Origin: a virus
Reading direction: 5' to 3' (one strand)
DNA length: 64,000 nt
IMG/VR virus record: IMGVR_UViG_3300015263_000653
Location: 1-64,000 of that record
The position numbers and the translations under genes are program-made. Below the pieces are notes generated by a model, which saw nothing but the letters and a program-made list of their open reading frames with translations, did no database searches and was not told the origin of the DNA. Of the stretch, positions 46,457 to 54,744 are shown piece by piece (position 1 is the stretch's first letter; each line of letters begins with the position of its first letter).

Positions 46457-47055
46457 TTTCCCTCCGCAGGTAATTGAGTTTGGCTCCGGTATTTCTCACC
46501 AAGAGCCACCAAAATTCCTGCGATGGCACCGCATAGATGGCCTTCCCAACTGATCGTCGGATCGCTGGGAATCATCCCGCTGACGAACGTGAAGGCGTTC
46601 AGGGAAAGCGTCATAAGAGCATAGAACAGAAGGGCTTCCTTATGATGGACGATGGCTCCCATGAGCATGTATGTCGTCAAGCCGTAGCAGAGAAGGCTGG
46701 CCCCGATATGGTCATGTGGGCGACCCATCAACCAGAGCAATGTTCCACCGAGAATGCAGATCTTGAAGATGACTTCCGGCATGTGGAACTCACCGTCGAA
46801 AGACAGGAACAGTGGGATGAGGACCAAGAAGATGCCGATGGAGTTGACGACGAGGTGGAGTAGATGGGCGTGCAAGAAGTGCATGGTGATGATTCCCAGC
46901 AAGCCGTCAAACTGTCTGGGGATTACGCCGTACTCTCTGAGATCGATTCCGAGCGGAATGAACATGACCGTTATGATGAAGACGGCCCACATGGCTTGGA
47001 CCAAACCCGCTGTTCTCAGCACTGCTACCAGAGCCCTCTTGGCTTTCTGTTTCAT
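46453..47055 (-). CDS. rhomboid-family intramembrane serine protease, 200 aa
   Basis: Six or more hydrophobic helices. The rhomboid signature residues are in place: HAHLLHLVVN with N71, the catalytic Ser in GAS at S120 (HIGASLLCYG), and the catalytic His in EGHLCGAIAG at H173. It cleaves membrane proteins within the bilayer. Its target in a phage context (host or phage membrane protein) is unknown. Neighbours are VOC and small metal-binding proteins. Confidence 0.88.
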   Translation of the reverse strand: MKQKAKRALVAVLRTAGLVQAMWAVFIITVMFIPLGIDLREYGVIPRQFDGLLGIITMHFLHAHLLHLVVNSIGIFLVLIPLFLSFDGEFHMPEVIFKICILGGTLLWLMGRPHDHIGASLLCYGLTTYMLMGAIVHHKEALLFYALMTLSLNAFTFVSGMIPSDPTISWEGHLCGAIAGILVALGEKYRSQTQLPAEGK

Positions 47056-47079
47056 CGTTCGCTTCCTTGCAAAAGTCAG

Positions 47080-47676
47080 TCAGTTGAAGTTCTCTCGAAG
47101 ATACTCAAGGCATTCTTGGGCGCACCGGCGAGTTGACGCAACGAGTTTTTCATCGTTGACATCGTGAATGGTGCCGTTGAGGTATTCACGATGTCGAATG
47201 GTTCCCAGCAGGTGTTGTGACGCATCATCCTCCCGTTGCTCCAAAGCATCTGTGAGATGGTGCAGACAGCCCATGACATGGTTTGCCCCGCAAGTCAAAT
47301 CATCCCGGCTGAGTTTGTCGGTGACTTCTTTGACGCCGAGAACGGTGATGTAAGCCAACAGGTGCTCGACCATGATTTGCCTTCCTCGTAGTTCTCGGTA
47401 TTCGAGAGGATTATCTTTGGCCCATTGTAGCATCAATTCACGCAACAGGGCCATCCGACTTTTGCCTTCGTCGGTTTCATTCCAACTTTTGCAACCTCCC
47501 ACACACCAGTCGGTATCGACTTGCGGGAGATCATCGTCGAACATTGCGTTTTGCAAGGCGTTCCGAGCTTCGGCCCCACCGAGGAGAGCGGCATTCAGCA
47601 TACAACACGGTCGGAGACAGTGAGTACACCGAATGACGCCCTTCTCGAAAGGAATCTTAAATGATCTCAGGGCCAC
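47080..47676 (-). CDS. Cys-rich hypothetical protein, 198 aa
   Basis: The GTG start was chosen for its GGAG at 8 nt; the longer ATG frame overlaps the neighbour by 44 nt. N-terminal CTHCLRPCC and a Cys-rich middle (VGGCKSWNE, DLTCGANHVMGCLHHL). Helical C-terminus. Role unknown. Confidence 0.65.
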   Translation of the reverse strand: MALRSFKIPFEKGVIRCTHCLRPCCMLNAALLGGAEARNALQNAMFDDDLPQVDTDWCVGGCKSWNETDEGKSRMALLRELMLQWAKDNPLEYRELRGRQIMVEHLLAYITVLGVKEVTDKLSRDDLTCGANHVMGCLHHLTDALEQREDDASQHLLGTIRHREYLNGTIHDVNDEKLVASTRRCAQECLEYLRENFN

Positions 47677-48163
47677 GCCAGAACTCCAGCTTTTGGGCAT
47701 GATACTCGTATTCGGGTCGGTAGAAGTGGCCTTCCAGAACTGTTTCCCTCAGTTCCTTTGGGAACCATTCTTCTCCGTCCAACCAACTTTCCAAAGCGGC
47801 CTTGTGTCGTTCATGCCAAGCATCAACCACTTCTCCGTGGGCTTGATAGAGGGCATGGTTGTGATCTTCGATGGCCTTTCTTTCGGCCCGCATTTCATCT
47901 GTGATCTCTTCTTTGCGAAGACCAGACTTCCACACCACTCGTTCCTTGAGTCCCGAGCGATCCATCTCTGGCATGGGGTTTTGTTCTCGCCATGCTTCGT
48001 CGAAGGTGCGGGCGAGGCTAAGCCAAGTCCTGATGTTCTGGTCTTGTTCTTTGAGCGTGTTGATGACGCCCTGTGGATCGATGCCATCAGGCACGGCCCA
48101 GATAACCCAAGGATCAACCCAGTGTTCATCCGGGTCAGATCGTTTGATGATGTTGACAGACAT
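47657..48163 (-). CDS. hypothetical protein, 168 aa
   Basis: The start MSVNIIKRSDPDEHW overlaps the upstream stop (TAATG at 48163). Charged, Trp/Tyr-rich. No family recognised. Confidence 0.75.
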   Translation of the reverse strand: MSVNIIKRSDPDEHWVDPWVIWAVPDGIDPQGVINTLKEQDQNIRTWLSLARTFDEAWREQNPMPEMDRSGLKERVVWKSGLRKEEITDEMRAERKAIEDHNHALYQAHGEVVDAWHERHKAALESWLDGEEWFPKELRETVLEGHFYRPEYEYHAQKLEFWRGPEII

Positions 48164-48303
48164 TAGTAGGCCCACAGCAGATAAGCGGAAACGATGAGAA
48201 CAACCGCCGCCCAGAACCACGGACTTTTCAGTGGTTCAAAGTAAGCCTTCACGGCCTCGACGACGGATTGTTTGAGGTAGTACCAGAAGTCACGGGGATT
48301 CAT
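48163..48303 (-). CDS. tiny membrane protein, 46 aa
   Basis: The TAATG junction fixes both ends. MNPRDFWYYLKQSVVEAVKA then a single hydrophobic helix (SPWFWAAVVLIVSAYLLW). Confidence 0.7.
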   Translation of the reverse strand: MNPRDFWYYLKQSVVEAVKAYFEPLKSPWFWAAVVLIVSAYLLWAY

Positions 48304-48743
48304 ACTTGCTCCGGGACATGGGGCTTGAAGGCTCCTTTTCGACGAGCCTTCCGTTCTCGTTCGATTCGCCAAGCCCCTTTCACCGGGCGTGAATCTTCGA
48401 CCTTGTGGGTATCGTAAACCACGCCGTCCTTGACACACATAACGTGTCCTTTCATCTGAAGGATGAACGTGCCATCGGGATGTTGTTCGCAGAACTCTTC
48501 AGCGGTCATCTGCCAATCAAACTCGTACCAGACGAATATGTGGCCGAAGACAACCTCTCTGGTGATGATCGAGAAGGGGAAGCGTCGATGGGAGTCCCGG
48601 CCACGTTCTCTGAGTTCATCGTAGGCGATGTCATAGTCAGTGCCGGTGGCAATGGCGAGTGCCCGGACTGTGCAGTCTTCTTTTTGTCTCGGGCGTCGGC
48701 TGAATCGTCTGCCGCCGTCGTTTTGTTCCCATTCGAAGCTCAT
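48300..48743 (-). CDS. cysteine-peptidase-like protein, 147 aa
   Basis: EDCTVRALAIATGTDYDIAY resembles the catalytic-Cys helix of papain-like/C39-like phage proteins, and GHVMCVKDGVVYDT supplies a possible His and Asp. The fold is inferred from pattern. Cleavage of a substrate is unproven. Confidence 0.55.
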   Translation of the reverse strand: MSFEWEQNDGGRRFSRRPRQKEDCTVRALAIATGTDYDIAYDELRERGRDSHRRFPFSIITREVVFGHIFVWYEFDWQMTAEEFCEQHPDGTFILQMKGHVMCVKDGVVYDTHKVEDSRPVKGAWRIERERKARRKGAFKPHVPEQV

Positions 48744-49045
48744 TGTGCCTCCAGATCGAAAAGTGCGATTACCTCATTGAGTTGTGATTGGGTCATGATG
48801 TTGACCTTCTTGTTGGACCCCATGACCATCACGCCACGGGCCATACCATCCATCGCCATCTTCATCGGATCAAGGCTTTCTGAGATTGAAGCCAATCCGA
48901 CGTAGTGGGGACACTGAAAACTGATCAGGTCGATGCCGGGAAATTTTTCCTGAACATCCTTGACGATATTCGGCCATTCTTCTGTGAGAAATGGGTCGGC
49001 GGCATACACGCCATCGAGCGTCACAGTTTTACCGTTGAGTTTCAT
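48740..49045 (-). CDS. hypothetical protein, 101 aa
   Basis: The start ATG at 49045 overlaps the RNase H stop (TGATG). Mixed fold, with FPGIDLISFQCPHYVGLASI. No motif. Confidence 0.75.
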   Translation of the reverse strand: MKLNGKTVTLDGVYAADPFLTEEWPNIVKDVQEKFPGIDLISFQCPHYVGLASISESLDPMKMAMDGMARGVMVMGSNKKVNIMTQSQLNEVIALFDLEAQ

Positions 49046-49788
49046 CAAGTCACCCATTCGAGTTGTTGGTCTGTGAGTTGTCCGTTGCCATCGTCTTTGT
49101 ACGAATAGCAGCAGCAACTTCCATACTCTCCCGCCATTTTGTGCTTGCTGGGCAATTGATCACAGGTGTCGAACACCGCTGCGTCTTCTGTATCGCCGCC
49201 GCCTGCCCGAGAGTCATAGATGATGTAGACTCTCTTCTCCTTCTTGGCCTTCGGTCGCTTCGTCATGTACTTGACGGGCCGCTTGTTCTGGTAGCAGAAG
49301 ATCTCATATCGATCTCGCCCAAGTGCGTCGGCGTCTTCGTTCTCTTCACGAGGCACCCATCGAACGATGAGGTTTTTGCCTCGCTCCAACTCCATCTCTT
49401 CAAACAAGTCCCAGACTCGTTGTCGGAGTTTCTGGAGATGCTCAGCGTTACAGTTCCATTCCCGCTTGACTTGGCAGACGACAAGTTTCGAGTCGCCTGT
49501 GACGAGGAGTTGTCCTCGCCACCCCTGTTCTTTGAGCCAGCGGAGCGGGAAGCCGAGGGCACAGTATTCGGCGAAGTTGTTTGTGGCGAGTTTGCCACCG
49601 TCCGCCACGACTTGTGCGCCTTGGGCCAACCGCTTACCAGTGAGCTTGTCGTTGATGAGCCAACCGATACTGGCAACACCACCGGGGTTTTTTGGTTCGC
49701 AACTTCCATCGAAGGCAAGGTGCAGATCTTTGTGTTCGGTGATCTTGCCTTCCGTAAAGTCTTGGACGTTGATTTTGGCTTCAGCCAT
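49045..49788 (-). CDS. RNase H type I-like protein, 247 aa
   Basis: The start at MAEAKINV has GCGGAGGAAATTCACTC upstream. Acidic catalytic residues fit RNase HI: D27 (AFDGSC), E74 (NNFAEYCAL), D99 (VTGDSKLVV) and D154 (EDADALGRD). It would remove RNA from RNA-DNA hybrids during phage replication. The C-terminal 90 residues are an extra part with YGSCCCYSY and no known domain. Confidence 0.85.
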   Translation of the reverse strand: MAEAKINVQDFTEGKITEHKDLHLAFDGSCEPKNPGGVASIGWLINDKLTGKRLAQGAQVVADGGKLATNNFAEYCALGFPLRWLKEQGWRGQLLVTGDSKLVVCQVKREWNCNAEHLQKLRQRVWDLFEEMELERGKNLIVRWVPREENEDADALGRDRYEIFCYQNKRPVKYMTKRPKAKKEKRVYIIYDSRAGGGDTEDAAVFDTCDQLPSKHKMAGEYGSCCCYSYKDDGNGQLTDQQLEWVT

Positions 49789-49867
49789 GAGTGAATTTCC
49801 TCCGCAGGTCATTGTATGGCTGTTTTTCTAGGCTGTAAAGCCAAATCAGCCCGATACAAATTTTGCG

Positions 49868-49984
49868 TTAGAAATTCCGGCTGATCCAGTAGAAGGCGAG
49901 TTGGAAGCAGCGGAAGATGAGTGCTCCGAGGAGCATCATCAGGAAGAAAGTGGCGAGTGTGATGTTGTGACCCATTTTGTTCAT
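49868..49984 (-). CDS. tiny membrane protein, 38 aa
   Basis: ATG at 49984 follows TTGGAGAAACACCG. The sequence MNKMGHNITLATFFLMMLLG, followed by ALIFRCFQLAFYWISRNF, forms one hydrophobic helix. Too short for a standard ORF list but has a clear ribosome site. Lies after an intrinsic terminator at 50006-50033. Confidence 0.6.
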   Translation of the reverse strand: MNKMGHNITLATFFLMMLLGALIFRCFQLAFYWISRNF

Positions 49985-50000
49985 CGGTGTTTCTCCAAAA

Positions 50001-50034
50001 GAAAAAGCCCCAGAGCGACTTCGCTCCGGGGCTC
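50001..50034 (-). terminator. intrinsic terminator on the minus strand
   Basis: AGCCCC and GAGCG arms (50006-50018) pair with 50021-50033, and read on the minus strand a T-run follows (the A-run at 50002-50006). Ends transcription coming from 50037-50551. Confidence 0.8.
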
Positions 50035-50036
50035 AC

Positions 50037-50222
50037 TTACAGTTGACCCCCGTGAATCCAAACCCGAGTCATCTGGAGGGGTTCGAGTTCGACCCCAAAG
50101 ATTCGTTGGGCTGACCACGGGCACATGTGGCGATAGCCGATGCCGTCGCCGGGAACAACATATAGGTCTTCCTCTTCAGTCTGCCCTACACGTTTCAACT
50201 CTGGCTTGTATTGAGTAAGCAT
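50037..50222 (-). CDS. hypothetical protein, 61 aa, start uncertain
   Basis: The frame is open upstream to 50375 but crosses the previous gene. The likely start is ATG 50222 (MLTQYKPEL) or TTG 50228. The C-terminus DLYVVPGDGIGYRHMCPWSA reads like a real protein. No ribosome site is convincing, so the N-terminus may be longer. Confidence 0.55.
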   Translation of the reverse strand: MLTQYKPELKRVGQTEEEDLYVVPGDGIGYRHMCPWSAQRIFGVELEPLQMTRVWIHGGQL

Positions 50223-50266
50223 GTACAAGCCGCTGCGTTGGCGAGAGAGCCAACCGGGCGTGGGTC

Positions 50267-50551
50267 TTAGGTTGACGCCGCCCTGAGTGCCTTGAGTGCG
50301 TCCATGCGTTGGTCGAGACCGAGCATGGACATGCGGTTTCCCAGTCCACCCTCCATCGCCGTCACAACTCCCCACTCATTCATCTGACTGAGAAGATCGA
50401 TCATCCCAGATTCGATGGCGACGATTCCATCATAGCCGATGCCATGGTAGGTCAGGTCGTTGTCGAAGAACGGTTCCAGACCTTCTGGCTTTTGTTCTGC
50501 GACTTCCAACCGAATCCTCAACTCGAACTTCTTTCCTGTCATGTCCTTCAT
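50267..50551 (-). CDS. hypothetical protein, 94 aa
   Basis: TGGAGAATTGAGAC precedes the ATG. Helical/beta mix ending LDQRMDALKALRAAST. No family recognised. Confidence 0.75.
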   Translation of the reverse strand: MKDMTGKKFELRIRLEVAEQKPEGLEPFFDNDLTYHGIGYDGIVAIESGMIDLLSQMNEWGVVTAMEGGLGNRMSMLGLDQRMDALKALRAAST

Positions 50552-50767
50552 GTCTCAATTCTCCATTTGCTGAGACTTAGAAACGAAACACCACTGGCGA
50601 GAGTGTATGACTTCTGAGAAATCGTGAAAGGACTAGAAAAGAACTACAAAGGAACTAGAAGGAACTAGGCAAACCCCGCATCAGTGGTAGTTCTTCGTTG
50701 TTGAAACACGAGGAATACGCTAGTTCCCCACCCGTTGGTGGTAGTTCCTTTTTGTTTTGAAAAATTC
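50552..50767. other. gene-free region with repeated GGAACTA motifs
   Basis: About 215 nt without a gene. GAACTA and the reverse motif TAGTTC recur (GGAACTAGAAGGAACTAGG and two TAGTTCC copies), giving a set of small inverted repeats. It may hold an operator array or the promoter for the minus train. No certain promoter is visible. Confidence 0.5.
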
Positions 50768-51829
50768 TCAAACAACCCAGTGTGGATTTTGTAAGGTCCA
50801 GTTCACGATGAGTTCTAAGCTTTCTCGGAACGTCATGGGTTGTTTCCAACCGGCCTCTGCCATCTTGGTTCCATCAAGGGCATAGCGTCGGTCATAGCCG
50901 GGTCTGGCTGATTCGCTGGGGATCAAACGATACTTCAAATCCTTGCCCATGATCTCAGCGACCATCTTGGCGAGTTGCAAGTTGTTGAGTTCTGTGTCGC
51001 CGCAGATGTTGTATCGATCTGGTCGTGAGTCACCGGTTTCTCCTCTCTGGACGAGATCGAGGTAACGGGTCGGATTTCTTTTTGCCAGAAAGACGAGAGC
51101 GTCGGCCATGTTCTTAGCATGGAGATAGATGCGGCTGCCGATGGAATCTTCTGAGTCTCCATAGATCGGCATCTCTTCTCCCTTGGCGACCTTCTGGATG
51201 ATCTTTGGCAAGAACTTCTCTGGGTCTTGTCGTTCTCCGATGATGTTCATCGTATTGGTCAGCACGATAGGCAGGTTGTATGTACGCCAGTAGCTAATAG
51301 CCATAGCTTCTTGTGCTGCCTTCGATGCTGCATATGGGTTCGATGGCAGAATGACATCCCATTCTTTGTGGGCCGAGTCTGCCTTGGCTTCTCCATAAAC
51401 TTCGTCGGTGCTGATTTGCACGAAGAGTTCGAGCCCTTTGCACTTGCGGGCGAACTCCAACATGTTGATAGCGAGGTGCCAGTTGTTATGAAGGCAGGAG
51501 ACGGGATCGATGGTGGATCTCTCGACTGCACTTTCTGAGGCCATGTTGATGATGTAGTGAATCGGTTTTTCTCTGACGACTCCCCGATCATCGATCCATC
51601 GTTCGAAGATGAGGTTCTCCGTCTGTGGATCAATTGGCACAGAGAGATCGTGGATAATAGTCGTGACTCTTGGGTTGTCTTGAGTGACTTCTGCGACTCG
51701 TCGGATGGTTCCTTTGTGTCGGAACGAGTCAAGGCAGATCAGTTCCCAGTCAGTGTGTTCCAAGAAGTATTGGAGGCAGTGGTGGCCCACGAAGCCGCCA
51801 TGTCCGGTGAAAAGAACTCGTTTAGGCAT
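50768..51829 (-). CDS. dTDP-glucose 4,6-dehydratase-like enzyme, 353 aa
   Basis: NAD-binding GxxGxxG at residues 9-15 (FTGHGGFVGHH), the TDEVYG signature at 141-146 and the YxxxK catalytic pair at Y166-K170 (NPYAASK). This SDR-extended enzyme would convert a nucleotide-sugar such as dTDP-glucose to a 4-keto-6-deoxy form. Paired divergently with a glycosyltransferase-like gene, it could supply sugar for surface or DNA modification. Confidence 0.85.
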   Translation of the reverse strand: MPKRVLFTGHGGFVGHHCLQYFLEHTDWELICLDSFRHKGTIRRVAEVTQDNPRVTTIIHDLSVPIDPQTENLIFERWIDDRGVVREKPIHYIINMASESAVERSTIDPVSCLHNNWHLAINMLEFARKCKGLELFVQISTDEVYGEAKADSAHKEWDVILPSNPYAASKAAQEAMAISYWRTYNLPIVLTNTMNIIGERQDPEKFLPKIIQKVAKGEEMPIYGDSEDSIGSRIYLHAKNMADALVFLAKRNPTRYLDLVQRGETGDSRPDRYNICGDTELNNLQLAKMVAEIMGKDLKYRLIPSESARPGYDRRYALDGTKMAEAGWKQPMTFRESLELIVNWTLQNPHWVV

Positions 51830-51885
51830 AGTTCCTCCAGAGATGAGTTTGATGTTTTAAGAGAGTGCGCCCGCTAGATAATCTC

Positions 51886-52605
51886 ATGGGTCTGATCTGT
51901 TTTCATAGGTGTATCGAGAACTGGCGAGAGAAGTCTGATGTCTCTGTGATGAATGGCATTCTCACCCCAAGTGAACTGAAGATATACAAGGAATCAGCAG
52001 GTAATTGGAATCGTCGGTGTTCCATGAGCTTGTTTGAATTTCGCCATCGCATTCAAGAGATACATCTAAAAAGCATTCGAGTTTCTGGAATGAAAGAGGT
52101 CAGTGATTTCGAAGAACTCATGTCAACTGCTGCTGACGATGACATCATAATTCCGAGCGATGACGACGATTTCTACCACCCAGACATAGCTTCACATCTT
52201 AATGTTCCAGACAAGGGAGTTCTGGCGTGGAAGTTTCTGGGGGTGACATTCGGTTTCAGGACCATTCGCCCCACAACTCCAACCACAGATGGCTGCCTGA
52301 TATCCTGTGGTTACGCCATCAAGATGAAATGGCTCAGAGAGATCCGACCACAGAAGGCCCGTGAAATTTTGATGTGGCATTGGACGCCGCACAGGATGCG
52401 AGCGATCATGGACATTTACACTGGGGACTGTCTCAGCTTCTATAACTATCATCCAGCCACAACAAGCAGCTTAAGGTACGAGCGTTATCAGTTTAACCCA
52501 ACTGCCGTGTGGCCCAGATCTCGTCAGTTTTGGGTCTATCCATACATGCGAGATCTCTACCATGTTTATGAGGAAGCGGGTTTGTTTCGGATCAAGTTTA
52601 CTTGA
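51886..52605 (+). CDS. glycosyltransferase-like protein, 239 aa
   Basis: ATG 51886 was chosen; GTG 51865 is an alternative. IIIPSDDDDFYHPDIA is a DxD-like motif of family-2-type glycosyltransferases. The remainder (C-terminal RYQFNPTAVWPRSRQFWVYP) is unrecognised. Divergent from the sugar dehydratase at 50768. Confidence 0.6.
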   Translation: MGLICFHRCIENWREKSDVSVMNGILTPSELKIYKESAGNWNRRCSMSLFEFRHRIQEIHLKSIRVSGMKEVSDFEELMSTAADDDIIIPSDDDDFYHPDIASHLNVPDKGVLAWKFLGVTFGFRTIRPTTPTTDGCLISCGYAIKMKWLREIRPQKAREILMWHWTPHRMRAIMDIYTGDCLSFYNYHPATTSSLRYERYQFNPTAVWPRSRQFWVYPYMRDLYHVYEEAGLFRIKFT

Positions 52606-52760
52606 GCGGAGCCACCTGTCTTAGATCCGCCAGACATCTGATTGTTCTTGATGACTCGATCTTCCATCGAGACCAGTGTGCGTCGGTAGTTGAAGGTGCC
52701 GCCCTTGATCTCTGGGTTTGCTATGAAGGTCACTTCTGCACAGGGGATTAGTTTTCTCAT
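52566..52760 (-). CDS. small hypothetical protein, 64 aa
   Basis: Lies opposite the end of the previous gene by 40 nt and the start of the DUF2061 gene. Beta-rich, basic. No ribosome site is obvious, so it may be spurious. Confidence 0.35.
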   Translation of the reverse strand: MRKLIPCAEVTFIANPEIKGGTFNYRRTLVSMEDRVIKNNQMSGGSKTGGSAQVNLIRNKPASS

Positions 52761-52793
52761 TCAGTAATTGAGTGTGGGACCATAAATAATCCC

Positions 52794-53018
52794 ATGGCTA
52801 GGCCCGTTCGAAGTTTCGCCAAAGCAATTGTGTGGCGAATAATTGCATCGCTAACAACCGTTTCATGTGTCTGGTTCTTTACGGGAAGTCTGGAGATGGG
52901 TGGTTTGGTAGGCGGTGCAGACTTCTTCATCAAGCTGTTTTTGTACTATGTCCACGAAAGGGTGTGGGCCAACATTGAATGGGGCAGAAGCTTCACCCAC
53001 CCCGAGAGAGAGAAATGA
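52794..53018 (+). CDS. DUF2061-family membrane protein, 74 aa
   Basis: The pattern SFAKAIVWRIIASLTTVSCV, FFTGSLEMGG, FFIKLFLYYVHERVWANIEW matches DUF2061, a two-helix family found in bacteria and phages near sulfur or sugar genes. Function unknown. Its stop overlaps the next start. Confidence 0.8.
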   Translation: MARPVRSFAKAIVWRIIASLTTVSCVWFFTGSLEMGGLVGGADFFIKLFLYYVHERVWANIEWGRSFTHPEREK

Positions 53019-54034
53019 ATCAGCGAATCCTCCTTGCATTAGCAAATCTTATCGTATTCAACTTGGGCCTCTTTGTCTTAATGAGCAAAGAGAGAGATAC
53101 ACACAGTTTGCCTCCAGTTCACGAGGCACCAATCGTGGATGTGATACCGATCACTCCCGAGCCGCCGCCACCCAAGATCAACTACGACATTGCTGATCCA
53201 ATGCCTGCTTACTTAAATTATGAGCAGACAGTGGCTCAGCTAAAGAAGTGGCACGAGGAAGCTCCTGAGCTTACGGAGATTGGCACTTACGGCAAAAGCT
53301 CAGATGGCACAGACTTGTACTTCATCAAGGTCCGCAATGATCGTGCTGTTAAGTATTGGGGAGGCAAGCCGAAGGTTTTGATAACGGCCTGTATTCATGG
53401 AAACGAGCCACTGTCGGCCTCGACGGTAATGGGGTATATCGGAACGATTCTGGACAAGTACGGCGATGACGACAAGATCACAGAGCTTGTGGACACAAGG
53501 GACTTGTATTTCGTTCCAGTAGTTTCCCCTGACAGTTATCCGAACTCACGATACGTTGACGGAGTTGATCCCAATCGGGACTTCCCAACGGAGCGAAACC
53601 CGAACAAGGTATCTGTGCCGCCGATCAAAGCACTGCAAGACTTCTTCTTAAAGATCGAACCGAACGCCGTGATCTCGGGCCACACATGGGGACGAGTCTA
53701 TCTGACGCCGTGGGGCGACCAGACACGTCTTTGCCCGAACGACGACGACTATAAGCGAATCATCGGCAAGATGACAGAACTCAGCCAGTACCGAATGCAG
53801 CGGGCCTGCCAGATGTACAGCCGCCCGATTTATGGGACTGAGGTGGACTGGTACTATCGTCACGGGGCGTTCAGCATTGTGATGGAGTTTGGCACACATC
53901 AACGCATTCCATCAACATCAGATATCAAGACTGAATTTGACAGAACATTTGAGGCGGTTCTTCATTTCATTGAAGAGGCTCCGAAGGTCGAGGTCAAGTT
54001 CTTTGTAGAAGATGATTGGAGACAAGCAGCATGA
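53015..54034 (+). CDS. M14-family zinc carboxypeptidase with N-terminal anchor, 339 aa
   Basis: ATG 53015 overlaps the DUF2061 stop (ATGA). A hydrophobic N-terminus (residues 5-23) directs export. Zinc ligands are in HGNE (H128, E131) and SGHTWG (H223), the substrate-binding DPNRDF at 185-190 and the catalytic Glu in VMEFGTHQ (E291). It would trim C-terminal residues of peptides or peptidoglycan outside the cytosol, as in endolysin-like or surface-active phage enzymes. Confidence 0.88.
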   Translation: MNQRILLALANLIVFNLGLFVLMSKERDTHSLPPVHEAPIVDVIPITPEPPPPKINYDIADPMPAYLNYEQTVAQLKKWHEEAPELTEIGTYGKSSDGTDLYFIKVRNDRAVKYWGGKPKVLITACIHGNEPLSASTVMGYIGTILDKYGDDDKITELVDTRDLYFVPVVSPDSYPNSRYVDGVDPNRDFPTERNPNKVSVPPIKALQDFFLKIEPNAVISGHTWGRVYLTPWGDQTRLCPNDDDYKRIIGKMTELSQYRMQRACQMYSRPIYGTEVDWYYRHGAFSIVMEFGTHQRIPSTSDIKTEFDRTFEAVLHFIEEAPKVEVKFFVEDDWRQAA

Positions 54035-54279
54035 ATTTCAAACAGTGGTTAGAACAAGACGAGATCACAAAAGCAAAGAAAAGCAGCAAGCTGAACCTTT
54101 CGAAGTATGACCCAGATCAATTGAAGATGGGTTATGAAGCCGAGAAGGAGCATGACGACGGCAGTGATGTGGATGTGGTGGACAAGAAGTCGGATCTGGT
54201 GAAGATCGCCGTGGCGCATCTGCGAGAAGATCCGAAGTATTACACGAAGCTCAAGAAAGTAGAAAAGCCCGGATCGTGA
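54031..54279 (+). CDS. DUF5661-like small protein, 82 aa
   Basis: ATG overlaps the carboxypeptidase stop. The order MNFKQWLEQDEITKAKKSSK then YDPDQLKMGYEAEKEHDDGS and AVAHLREDPKYYTKLKKVEK matches DUF5661 as I recall it, a family of unknown function common in phages and metagenomes. Confidence 0.7.
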   Translation: MNFKQWLEQDEITKAKKSSKLNLSKYDPDQLKMGYEAEKEHDDGSDVDVVDKKSDLVKIAVAHLREDPKYYTKLKKVEKPGS

Positions 54280-54288
54280 GATCCGGGC
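54267..54288. terminator. bidirectional terminator hairpin
   Basis: GCCCGGATC 54267-54275 pairs with GATCCGGGC 54280-54288. On the minus strand a T-run follows (the A-run at 54263-54266). The stop codon of the gene at 54031 lies inside the loop. Separates convergent genes. Confidence 0.75.
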
Positions 54289-54294
54289 TCTGGC

Positions 54295-54726
54295 TCATGG
54301 TGAGCTACCTTTGCCCTTGAATTTGGGGCGAAGAGCGTGTTTGCCAGCCAAATGAGTTTTGGATGGCACACAGGTTACGACAACTTTCTTGCCTTTGTCG
54401 ATGACTACGATGAATAGGATTTCGTCGTGGATGAGGAATTGAAACCTCTTATCGAAACCATATTTCTCATAGTACCAAGACATGAAACCGCTGTTGTTGA
54501 TATAACTGCGGTTCTCTTCAGACAAGCCTAATCGTCGTGCGATTTCGGTGTCAACTTGTTTTCCCTCCGTGCTTAGTGTGAACCTGATCTGCTCTCGAAG
54601 GTCATCGCATTCATCACAATTCTCTTTTCGGCAGGTTTGCAGGTGATGGAACTTTTTGTTGGTCCTCTGTAAGAACCGTTCTCTCAAGTGGTGCGTGAAG
54701 TAGTATTCACGCCGATTCTTCACCAT
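54295..54726 (-). CDS. hypothetical protein, 143 aa
   Basis: Basic N-terminus FTHHLRERFLQRTNKKFHHL and ILFIVVIDKGKKVVVTCVPS with a Lys-rich end. Reminiscent of the fold of small RNA-cleaving toxins of the DUF4258 type, but the match is weak. CRKENCDEC may bind metal. Confidence 0.6.
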   Translation of the reverse strand: MVKNRREYYFTHHLRERFLQRTNKKFHHLQTCRKENCDECDDLREQIRFTLSTEGKQVDTEIARRLGLSEENRSYINNSGFMSWYYEKYGFDKRFQFLIHDEILFIVVIDKGKKVVVTCVPSKTHLAGKHALRPKFKGKGSSP

Positions 54727-54744
54727 CCTTGGCGTCCTCTCAAG

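Noticed and set aside
50655-50849. 64-aa minus-strand frame in the promoter gap
   Set aside because: Overlaps the end of the dehydratase gene, has no ribosome site, and covers the GGAACTA repeats.
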